Shown here: positions 54,368 through 64,000 of the stretch, piece after piece
Layout: the number at the start of each line of letters is the position of its first letter
Numbering within the stretch: position 1 is the first letter of the stretch
Origin: Brachycybe producta
Lineage: Eukaryota > Arthropoda > Diplopoda > Playtdesmida > Andrognathidae
NCBI GenBank assembly: GCA_036925085.1
Contig: JAUPFP010000035.1
Location: 1,788,356 to 1,852,355 of the forward strand
Length of the DNA stretch: 64,000 bases
Direction of reading: 5' to 3'
The notes under the pieces: model-generated
The model's database searches: none
What the model saw: only the letters and a program-made list of their open reading frames with translations
Told to the model about the DNA's origin: nothing
Translations under genes and position numbers: made by a program

Positions 54368-54930
54368 TTGTGACACCCTGTATTTCGCCATTTTGTCCCT
54401 CCCCTAGCCTGGGGGTTTCTGGGGACGTAAGGGACGGATTTCCGTCCCTTTCTCCCGTCTTGGAGACCCCAAAGCTACAAGATACATTCAGGTTCCGGTA
54501 TCGGCGGATGGATACCCGTTGATGCATAGTCCCCAGGGCATGTGCACCCCTGAAAGGGTGTGCACAGGCTCTGGGTATAAAAGACCATGTTTCGATAGAT
54601 TCTGGGTCCATTCTCTGATTATCGAAACTATGAAACTACTCATATAATGGTCCAGTGGCGAAAGCACGCCACAGTAACACATTCTCTGTTATTCATGTTT
54701 TAATGGTTGGTCATGAATAAATACGTATCGACGAACCTATCATCCGTCTCGCCTGTCTAAATGATTCTTTCCCTAGCAGCTACGAATCCAGGAATATCTA
54801 CGAGAACGACCCCGGCACCAGTGTGGACTCAGGTAATACATTCTAAACTCTCCCAGCAAAAAGCGGTATCCGCTCTAGCTAAAAGAGTCTATCACCTGAG
54901 CTCCCGTAACAAGAGCTCTACATTGTTACA
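54368..54930 (+). repeat. Solo LTR, 563 bp
   Basis: TGTGACACCCTG...GTTACA with the 4-bp duplication ACGT on both sides (54364-54367, 54931-54934). Contains GGTATAAAAGACC near 54574 and GAATAAATACG near 54715, the standard promoter and poly-A layout. Confidence 0.85.
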
Positions 54931-55627
54931 ACGTTCTACCGAGCCCTGTGAAGGGCAGAGAAACAATATGTCGAATTCAATTTATTCAGTTAATAATCTG
55001 AAAATATTGAGTTAATACTTAAATATAATATATTAACTATTGACGTTAAAATATTGATTTAGTATTTTAATTTTAAAATATTAATAATAAAGTCAATTTT
55101 TTTTGGGTTCATGTCCTTAACTGGATTCCGTAGAATTCACCTAAACACATTTAATTTGAATTCATTTAACTCATAAGTGTACAAGGTATTAGGGGCGGTT
55201 ACACTTAAAAAAATGTTTTGACTTGGTCAAAGCCATAAAAGCTGTAATGAAGCTTTTTTAAGCATATTATGTTCTTCTTTTTTAGATATCACCACCAGTT
55301 ATTTGGTTACATTGATGAAGGATGGTTCTGACCATGAAGTAATGCAGCAGCAACAGCAATTCAGTGTACTGTTACATGGGCCTGTTAAAGCATCTCGCTA
55401 GCATTTTACTTGTATATTTAAAGCAAATATAGAAGACAGTCAAAAGCACTGCAGTTGGCATTGCAGTTGGTCGATCAACCAGAATCAGCAAATAATCGGC
55501 AATACATTTTTTCTTTCCAATGATTGAAAGTTTAAAATGGTGGTATATGTGTGTGGTGGCTGGAAGCCTAACTCGAAATTTCATTGCTTTACTTATTCAT
55601 TTTACCACATAGACATACCACTTGACT
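54931..55627. other. Intergenic
   Basis: AT-rich stretch between two solo LTRs. No gene supported. Confidence 0.4.
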
Positions 55628-56250
55628 TGTAACATCCGATATATCGTGACCCCCCAGAATGCTAGCCTGGGGGTGCACAACATCTTACCGCCACTCCCTC
55701 TCTCAGTGTATGAACCTGGTTGCGAGTGTGGAGGAATATCCCTTGGACCTGGTTGTAACTCGTGGCGCGTACACAGGTCCAAGTCTATAAAAGCACCGCG
55801 TTTTCCATTGTTTGAAGTCCATTCACTTTCTCAAATCTGTTCACGCTGTCTTATGTCGATAAACTCCATAATATAACAATAGGCCCGTGGACAGTTCACC
55901 TTTAATGCAACCAATTCATCTTCAAATTCTGTTTTTTTTTTTTCGCCAAGAAAGCCCAAGATGAATAAAAGTGTTTAACAAGAAATAGCATCGTCTTTCC
56001 GTGTATCAAATCTTCTATATCAATGGAAGACACCATAGGACAAGGAGGTAAAGAACTCTGCCAGAGCGTTGGATAAACGACCCAGAAATGTGTGGTAACC
56101 ACCTTTCAGAATAGTTTCATCCTCTTCAGAAAGCCATCGGTCATCCATTGCCATCTATCTACTTTTGGCTCTCCATCTTTCCTCGCATGGTAACCATGCG
56201 ATAGAGAAAACAAGGTGGGTTAAAAGTAGGGCGAGATCGTGTCACTCGCA
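55628..56250 (+). repeat. Solo LTR, 623 bp
   Basis: TGTAACATCC...CTCGCA with the 4-bp duplication GACT (55624-55627, 56251-56254). Contains CTATAAAAGC near 55786 and GAATAAAAG near 55963. It shares short blocks with the 42474/62274 family (CTTGGACCTGGTTGTAACTCG), so it is a divergent relative. Confidence 0.85.
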
Positions 56251-56526
56251 GACTTTACATTGCTGCTGCATTTCTTCAAATTGTGAGGCTACAAATTTGA
56301 AAGTATATCCTTTCATTATGTAATAACCATTATTAATTTTTCACTTTAAGAAAGTTGAAAAACAAATTGTACGAGGCATTGCTTTTCAAAATGTGCCCAT
56401 TTTGCTAGCAATAGGCCTATTGTACACAAAAATATATGGCCACATATGCAAATTAAAATTGTTCACTAAAGGTCTACAATGACTCATTACTCAACTGGAT
56501 GATGGGTTTTTATGGTTTGTTTTTAT
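56251..56526. other. Intergenic
   Basis: AT-rich, nothing recognised between the solo LTR and the hAT-like MITE. Confidence 0.4.
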
Positions 56527-56936
56527 TAGAGGTGGGACGAATCCTAAATATTCTCAAATCCGAATCCTAAAAGGTTCTCGAATCTCCCGAATCTCGAATC
56601 CCTTCATATAAGAATCTTATATTATTCATTAAGAAGATACAAATAAATGAAATATTATTAAATATTAAATTAATAATAATAAAAAAGTGTGGCACTCAGG
56701 GTCCTCGCAAGGTGATATTTATGATCAGGGTACCACCGAAATTGCAACAATCGCCGTTTTTTGTTAGTGAACGCTTCTATTGGACGTCAGTGGAGTTAAA
56801 AGTAATTGTACCAAAGTTTTTAATAGTTTTTTAGGATAGGATTCGAAAGACGAAAAAAGCGCAAAAATTCGAGTTTTCGAATCTCGGATATTTTTCAAAA
56901 TTTGCGGGATTCGACGATTCGAATGTCCCATTTCTA
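56527..56936. mobile_element. hAT-like MITE, 410 bp
   Basis: Flanked by the 8-bp repeat GTTTTTAT (56519-56526, 56937-56944). Termini are imperfect inverted repeats: TAGAGGTGGGACGAATCC and, on the other strand, TAGAAATGGGACATTCGAATC. The interior is full of GAATC/GATTC motifs. No coding capacity. Confidence 0.82.
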
Positions 56937-57273
56937 GTTTTTATAGAAGTTTTCCTCACTACAGCCCCGATTGACTGCAAATGTTTACTAACGTTGCTAA
57001 CGGAACAGCAGAAACTTTTAAATTTTGGAAGATAAGTTTATGCTTACCATGTGTCAACACTTTCGGGAATGTAATATAACGTGTTAATTATTATTAGTTT
57101 TTGTAAGTATTGGTACGAGCATAGTCTCGACAGGTAAATTATTAGCTTTTTAAACAACTGAACTATGCACATAACAAATTATGACTATTTTCACTGCCTT
57201 ACTTTTTGCCTAACACTAATGTTAGTTCTTAACTTTTAATTTATTAGCATAACTATAACCCATACTGTAATAG
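56937..57273. other. 3' flank of the ionotropic receptor gene
   Basis: AT-rich downstream sequence; no further gene seen. Confidence 0.4.
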
Positions 57274-60200
57274 TTATGTTATTTTTGTTACTTGTTTATA
57301 ATGTGATATCTTAAGTGTTGGATTTATTCTTTCGTGCACCGTTCTCTTCGAATAGTTAAAATAATAAATTTGCTTTTCAATTAACAAACAAAAAATCGAA
57401 AGAACAATACCAATTATCAATATAAAAAATATGCAAACAACTTGCTCAATTCCAAACGACACATTTTCCTTGTCACTGCCACAAGAAGGACGTTTGTCCA
57501 GATTATACACAGTTGTTAAACGTTCTACAATTCCACCTTCCATTATGTCCCATAACCTTAAAACATGTTCAAAACTATTTAAGAAATTATTTCAAGGTTT
57601 ACTACAATCAAAGACTTACGCAAGTGTAAAAAACTTGGTGTATGGAAAATCACTACGATGTGCTATATTGTAGTACTCTTTAATATACTTTGTTGGTGCA
57701 AAAATTACATTGCAGTTATGCGCAGTTGCAGATAAAACTGATGGCCCATCAGTTAAAAATATGTAATTTCCAGAAAGCATTGTTTCCAAACCAGAAGGAA
57801 CGTTTTGTACGAAACTAATGTTTCCTTGTTTTATAATACGTTGCCAGATTTTTTTAAATACTCCAGCTGTAGCAAACTGAAATAAAAAAAAATACGAATG
57901 ATCAATCAGATTTGAAATATCTATCTGCTTTTCAAGTGTTACTTGGAAGAGATCTTGATGTCTTGAACTTTTTACAGTTATAAATGTGTAAGCTTTTGAT
58001 GCTACGGCAACATCTTCCATATTACGAAATGGCAGTGTGTCTTCTTGATATGCCAGAAATGATGTAAACAATGATGTGTAGTATGCAAATGTTACTAAAG
58101 TAGCGATTAGAAGTGTAGCATAAAAAATCTTTGAAGAAAAACCAGTTGGATGTCTTATTTCTGTAATCAGAAAACCATGTAAAACATTACATTTTTCGGT
58201 AGCATTGCATTATAAAAGGACAACTCATTTGACTGGGTGAGATGACCAATGACCATATTGTGGTCAGCACGTGCAGAACATACTGAAAAATGCGTGCAAA
58301 TGTTATACTTTACATGGAGGTCTATTGAGACGATTCAGGCCCCTTAGCGTTTTTCTTTTTTTCTATTTTAATGCTTGTTTTTACTTTTGTTGGGCTCTGT
58401 AAGTGTTTAGCTTTTGGGTCACCCTGCACTGCTTGTGCCGTTTGACCCAAATGTGATATATAAGATTATGAGTCATCCCAGCAGACCCATTGTATTCGCT
58501 TACGCTAAGATGATTTTAATTGGTTTAATACGATTTTGTTTTCGATTTCTCCGCTCACACCTTGGTGTGAAAGACGATGTAATTAATTTTGGCCAACTGG
58601 ACAAATCCTTGGGCCCAACATGCTTAAAGTAACCAATTAGAAAAAGGTAGCCTGAGAATCCTTTAAGGCAGGGGCGCATTTTTTTACCATTGTTCTAGAG
58701 AGTATAAAAAGAAGCGTTTTTTTCAATTTTTGTAAGCAGTTTTTAATACACTGAATCTATGCCGGATTTTTAAGAGAAGTAGTGTTTTTACATATTCTAT
58801 AAGGGAAATTTATGACCAATAATTTTCGTACGGTTTTGTAAAAAGTTTTGTGTCTGTTTCAAATAGTTTTAATCAAGTTCTATTTTTATACCAGCGTTAA
58901 ACCCAAGTTTTATTATGTTCGCGAGTGTGCATCATCATCATTATATCAGCCTTTCAAATAGCTATCATCCAAGAAGGACGACGACCAGGTGCAAACCTGA
59001 ACACTACCAGGAAAGCAGTCAATCCGATCTTCACAAGTAATTTACCGGGCGCAAGCCTAAAGGAATATGAACTGCAAAAGATCCTCATAGCCATGACTCT
59101 GAGTATTTTTCAAAATTAGTGAGGATGTTAGTAAGGTATTATTTTTCTTAGTCCTCCCCGATCAGGTAAAAAAAGTGACCTAGCCAACCACTTTCGATAC
59201 GAGTGATTTGTATCCTTGTATCCACATAAGAACAGATTTTGCCAAGACGAGAAGAGTCTGTCACACTATGGCATACAAAAACATTTTAAAATGTCATAAG
59301 ATATCCATGTAAATTCTAACGTTTGCATGTGTTTTTCAGTATGCTCTGCACATGCTCGATTTTTTTCACTAACTTTATGAATGCCTCACCACTTAATTTG
59401 ATCATCCCACCCGGTCAGATGCATGGCCCCGTTTTTCAACATAATTTTTTTAAATGATACCTTGCTCAAGGAAAGTAAATGTCAGTATCCTAAAACATGA
59501 ACTATGATACTGTTGTTCTAATGTAGTTAGAGTAGTTGTTGAATAAGGATTATATAAATGAACAACGGCAAGTAATATAGAAATGACTACAACTGCAATA
59601 ACAGTGCAAAGCCACACTGATGCACTAAAAGGAAGAAGATAAGTGGTTGGCGAAATGGTCGATTCAGGTTTGTTGTATATGATTGCTAAATGGGCTTTTG
59701 TAATAGGGCCAGCATACCGAACCGCTCCTGTCCTGGAACTTGTCACAGCAAGGACATTCATGGACATATCAGCTTCCTGAAGATATCAAATAAATGTCAA
59801 TTCATAATTTTATATGCAAGGTGTTCACAAAAACAGGTTCATATTTTAAAAATTAATGAATTCACAATTAATAGAGAAGTGTAATACTGTATTTTGTAAA
59901 TTATTATGAAACTTAAATGATAAAACTTGAATGATAAAGGTGAATCTACAAGTGATGATGGCACGTCCTATGTAGTAAAATACACCTCAGTAGCATAGCT
60001 AGAGTTTGTGCCACCCAGGGCTGTCCTTGAGTTTTACGCCCCACCTTCACGAAAACGTACTTAGACAAAAAGGGCACTATGTTTATTTTTGAAGTGAAAA
60101 AATGAATTACAACATGCTACAATAATATTTTTCTTGCTTTTTTATTAGCAAAATTGCTGGTACACTGTCAAACTCTTATTTCATCTGCCAACTACTGTTC

Positions 60201-63200
60201 TATTGTCTTAACTTTTTAGTATTTGACATAACATATTGGTAAGGCAAAATTTCTTAGCTGCAAGGTACTCACAGTAGAAACTAAGTAATTCTTTATTACA
60301 AGAGTGTCTCTTCTGTGCTTCTACTATCCCTACTGGTGCCGCCTAAAAAAAGTGCCGCATGGGATGGGCCCCAATTAGTTATGCTACAGATACACCAACG
60401 TCAATGTGGAAAAAAATCTTCCTTAAATTTTGGTCACTTTAAAGCTTACATAATATACTTATTAAAATATAAACATGGAACACTTTCAAGTATATCTTAA
60501 TTTTTTAAGGTGCACTTACATTTTTGTGACCTTTGTGCATTAAAAACAAAAAAGATTCTGAGTTTTGTAATAATTTGCAAAATGCAACAAACTACTTTAT
60601 TAGTTGTGAGATAATTGCTGTTTAAATTACGAACAAAATCTTATTTAAAACAATTAAACATTTTACTCTGCGATAAAGTCTTCCAACAAATCCAGAGTAC
60701 GTTCCATTAAAACCAATTCCAAAAGCTTGCTCAACTTCTTTAACTGAATACCTAGTTTAATACAGTTAAACATCAGTTAACAAGTATTACAGGGTGTCTA
60801 CCCTGAGACTCCAACATCTTAAGTATGTATGTAGCCATTACTAAACATGAAAATGATAGCGAAACTCACAAATTTTTCAGTTCAGTTCAGTTCAGTGCAC
60901 CTCCACATGGGCACCATTGGTAGCACGAATAGTGTCTAGTCTGTGATCAATTTCATGCTTTCTACATCATCCAAATCCATTATGCTGATAACTTTTGTAG
61001 AGTACATTTTGTTTTTGATGTATCCCCCCAAAACTCAAAGAAAGGTGATGTCAAGGGAATGTATGTGGAAGGTAGAAAGTCAGACTATCACGGCTTATCA
61101 ACTGGTTGGGAAATGTGTCATTCAGGAAATTTCAGACGTGGCACCTCCAATGGGGCGGGGCACCATATGGTTGGTTGCTATCTGTAGTAAGCAAATACTT
61201 CCAGCATATCTAGATTTACCATGCAAGTAGACCTTCAAAATGTTGGCGTCTCATGATAGACATCCTGTACTATGCAAAGTTTATTTCACCTAATATTCAA
61301 TGTTGTCACAATCATGTCAATCATTTCTTTGTTGTATCCAGTGATTATCAAGTTATTGCCTTCTGTTCTTCTAAAAAATGTATAAGGTTGATGCTAAAAA
61401 TATATAATATATTGTAAAAGATAAAACAAGAAAAATCAAAAAGATAAAACCTACTTCAAATACTTCAATTCGTATTCTTCTACCAGCTAATCTTCGCATG
61501 GAGTTTCTTTTATCCAAGCGAGAAACCATATTTAGTTTTTTCACATCATTCCAATGTGCAAACTTCACTAGTTCAGTTCGATTTGTTTCCGGAACATAGA
61601 AAACATCATAAATATCAATATGATGACTTGATGCCAGTAAAAATGAAAACTATATAATAAAAATTCAAAATGTTAATTACTATATTAAATTCTAATTGAA
61701 ATAAATTAGTGACAATTACTTTATCTTTCTCCATGATATTGATATTAAGTATCAAATTAAGATGCATGATATCAGAGCACACGGGCATCCATTTGCTTAT
61801 GTTAGGCTTAGAAAATGACATACTATGATGCATTCTGTAGTTTCTTTGTTTAATGGAGTTCTGTTTTAAATTATAGAAATATTAAGAAACAAGATTAAAA
61901 AAATACAAATAAGTATAATAGTAAACACTGAAGACTTTGGTTCTATTAACAATTTCAAATAATATAGAGTTAAATACAAAATATATATATGCATGTTAGT
62001 AACAATTTGTAAGTAGCTACAAACAGAAATAGATTTGTTAGTAATAAATAACTAAACAACATACAATGCAATAAATGAAGGTTAATGTAGTAATTTTAAC
62101 AATAACCTACCACACATTTATTTGGAGAAATCAGTGTCACTTGCGAATCTGGAGTAATATCCACTCCAATAATCTCTTTTGGAAGTTGTTTACTAACAAT
62201 CATCCATGTATGATTTGTACTGAATAGCTGTAATAGTTTTGCCTATAAATTAAAATGAAAAGAGTAATAACAATGTAACACCCAGTAACTCCCGAGTCTG
62301 CCAAAACCATAGAATGGGGGTAAACAACTCCTGCTTGTCCCTCCCTCATTTCCTAACTAATATTTTAGTGGCAGATTGATACTCTTAGGACCATGGTCAC
62401 TTGGACCTGGTTACACCTCGTCCAAGGTATAAAAGAACCGTGTTCCTCTTTGTTCGTCGTCCTTCTCTTTGCTCAACTTTGTTTGTATTACATAGATTTT
62501 TATCTGTACCATATCATGGGCACGAGGATGCACCTTTAATCAACAATATTCATTCTTGTAATCTTGATGTTTCTGAGCAAGGATGAATAAAAGCGTTACA
62601 ATGAGAAACTGCATTGTCTTTATATCTGAAAACTAATACTTCTCTAAACAGGCCGGAGACATCATAAGGCAAGGAGACATACAGATCCTGGAGCAGCTAC
62701 AGCATCTTCAATCGGCAACAACAAAGGAAGATGCATATCAGCGTCGACCAGGAGAGATGGCCACCATCCTTCTGCAAAGATTACACCCCTGCACAGAAGG
62801 ATGATCGCAATCGATCGCCATCCGACTACTTCTGTAACTCGAAACTTCTTCGTGCGGTCACCGTGCGATCAGGAGAAGAACGAGTTGCAGAAAACATCAT
62901 CATCATGTTGGTATTTTTATAAAGTCGATGTCAAGAGCTCACAACAAGGTTAGCTAAATCAATATTTACAATTATTGTTTAAATGTAAAAACCAAACATA
63001 ATTTACCTTTTTAATAATATAATTAGTGGTTTTATTGTCACAAATTACTACAATGTTGTCATAGACGAATTCCACTTTTTGCAGAAAGATATCAATATCT
63101 ATTTCATCTTCGATAAAACGAACATTAACATTTATCTGGTTGATTTTTAGGAAACCAAGTGCACTTTCAATTTCTATTCCTGCAATAAAATTTGTTCCAT

Positions 63201-63792
63201 TACTAATAATTTAAAATATTTGTAAATAAAAAAATAATTTCTTGCTTACCGGAAGAGTCATCTATAAGAAAATAACCTTGAAATCTTTTCCAATACAACA
63301 TTAAATCCACAATGCTTTGCAACGTGTTATGAAATTTGACATAATAGAGATTTTCCATTTTAGAGTGTGATATTAAATGTTTCATTGGCATGTTCTCGCA
63401 ATAATATGAATCATCCTCAATTACAGTCATATCAAAAGTATTATAAAACGACTTCATAAAATGAGTTTCATCACATGATATGTTAATTGGCTGTATCACA
63501 TTACCAGATTTATGAAATAGCTCCCGGCAATCTAGAAAATAAAATTAACACAAAAATCTAAACAAGATTCTAATTATGTGATTTAACAAAACAGTAACAT
63601 ATATACTTTGTATTAAAGCATCCACAGGAAACATTTGCATAGCATTTTCTTCATCAATGTGATTAGCATTTTTTTCTGAAATACAGTATTGTTTAAAAAA
63701 ATATAGTGATCATATATTGAAAAAAACTTACTATGTTCATTAAAAAAACTGAATGATGAAATGATTACAATTAGAATAAATGAAATTTTCAT
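57274..63792 (-). CDS. Ionotropic receptor (IR, glutamate-receptor-like), 11 exons
   Basis: Ligand-gated ion channel subunit of the invertebrate chemosensory IR type. Exons on the minus strand: 63792-63732, 63531-63250, 63179-63007, 62242-62111, 61860-61720, 61649-61455, 61393-61290, 60751-60667, 59776-59461, 58160-57620 and 57574-57274. All junctions are GT-AG with matching phase; total 2331 nt, 776 residues. The ATG at 63792 opens a signal peptide. A divergent N-terminal region follows, then ligand-binding S1 (LAGRRIRIEVFE, EMIDMIVTTLNI, FGIGFNGTYSGFVG), TM1 (VWLCTVIAVVVISILL), pore (FTFLEQGEIRHPTG), TM3 (YATLLIATLVTFAYYTSLF), S2, and TM4 (CIFFILIIGIVLSIFCLLI). The glutamate-binding Arg/Thr pattern of true receptors is not conserved, as in divergent IRs. 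Ligand unknown. Confidence 0.92.
58225..59425. mobile_element. DNA element with ~130-bp TIRs in intron 9 of the IR gene
   Basis: About 58225-58330 and 59290-59425 are inverted copies (for example GCACGTGCAGAACATACTGAA against TTCAGTATGCTCTGCACATGC; TGACTGGGTGAGATGA against TCATCCCACCCGGTCA). The interior has no open frame I recognise. Exact ends are uncertain. Confidence 0.65.
59988..60389. mobile_element. hAT-like MITE, 402 bp, in intron 8 of the IR gene
   Basis: Termini CAGTAGCATAGCTA and, inverted, CTGTAGCATAACTA. Flanking 8-mers ATACACCT (59980-59987) and ATACACCA (60390-60397) match at seven of eight positions, consistent with an aged hAT target duplication. Confidence 0.75.
60790..61267 (-). 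mobile_element. Mariner-like (Tc1/mariner) remnant, 478 bp, in intron 7 of the IR gene
   Basis: TIRs of about 26 bp (CAGGGTGTCTACCCTGAGAC and, inverted, CAGGATGTCTATCATGAGAC) with TA on both sides. On the minus strand a broken reading frame ends with RLDTIRATNGAHVE, like the C-terminus of mariner-type transposases, after a decayed PHTFP..LSLSFGGI segment resembling their PDLxPxDFFLWG motif. Internally deleted and inactive. Confidence 0.8.
62274..62943 (+). repeat. Solo LTR in intron 3 of the IR gene
   Basis: 670 bp, TGTAACACCCAG...CTCACA, homologous to 42474-43158. The 4-bp duplication ACAA lies on both sides (62270-62273, 62944-62947). It has GGTATAAAAG near 62429 and GAATAAAAG near 62585. 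Its orientation is opposite to the host gene. Confidence 0.88.
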
Positions 63793-64000
63793 GTTCAAAA
63801 TAATTTACTCCTGTGTTCTTTAAGAATTATTTTTGTAATGCTATGCTATATAATACTTAATAAACAACGGAAATTAAAAACAACTGGGCTGATAAAGTAT
63901 ATGATTCCTTAGTAAATGTATCAACATTGACAAAACTATGAGGAGGACCTTGCGATAACATAAGTTCAACTATTGTTCTTAATAACGAATGTTTACACAT
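63793..64000. other. 5' flank of the ionotropic receptor gene
   Basis: AT-rich upstream DNA to the window edge. No promoter element I can assign with confidence. Confidence 0.4.

Noticed and set aside
1-64000. tRNA, rRNA or other structured RNA genes
   Set aside because: I looked for cloverleaf-like B-box and A-box patterns and conserved rRNA segments and saw none that I could support.

Overview
This window looks like AT-rich eukaryotic, almost certainly arthropod, genomic DNA. It has spliced genes with GT-AG introns, a tandem family of secreted cholinesterase-like carboxylesterases, a protostome-type ionotropic receptor gene, two intact Ty3/Gypsy LTR retrotransposons and many small DNA transposons. 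A chelicerate is my best guess from the cholinesterase-like expansion, but this is inference.

Layout. Six esterase genes, all on the minus strand, share one architecture: a long exon 1 (signal peptide, oxyanion hole, nucleophile, acid), a 265-bp exon 2 (catalytic His) and a short exon 3. They lie at 1-2490 (gene 1, cut by the left edge), 5100-8255 (gene 2), 22575-24570 (gene 3), 44962-47713 (gene 4), 48545-50594 (gene 5) and 51028-53587 (gene 6). All five complete models sum to whole codons. A seventh, decayed copy (8755-21310) is split by retrotransposon A, which sits in its exon 2. Gene 2 has lost the catalytic serine. At the right, an 11-exon ionotropic receptor gene (57274-63792, minus) sums to exactly 777 codons including stop, and four of its introns hold transposon insertions.

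Retrotransposons. Element A (9021-20487, minus) has 850-bp LTRs with no difference I can see, a 4-bp target duplication, gag, and a very long pol whose last ~1050 residues lie beyond the integrase and match nothing I recognise. Element B (26323-38952, plus) is GC-rich. It has 797/798-bp LTRs, gag, a separate protease frame, pol and two further ORFs of unknown function. Both use the same primer-binding site. Both carry what look like -1 ribosomal frameshift signals at the end of gag: TTTAAAC plus stem-loop in A, GTTAAAC plus a strong stem-loop in B.

Other repeats. There are five solo LTRs with 4-bp target duplications (42474, 43173, 54368, 55628, 62274), hAT-like elements with 8-bp duplications (4627, 24951, 56527, 59988), a mariner-like element with TA duplication (60790), two kilobase-scale foldback structures (39185-41111 and 41746-44565) and a 22-bp minisatellite inside an esterase intron. 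The history suggested is tandem gene duplication followed by repeated transposon insertion between and inside the copies.
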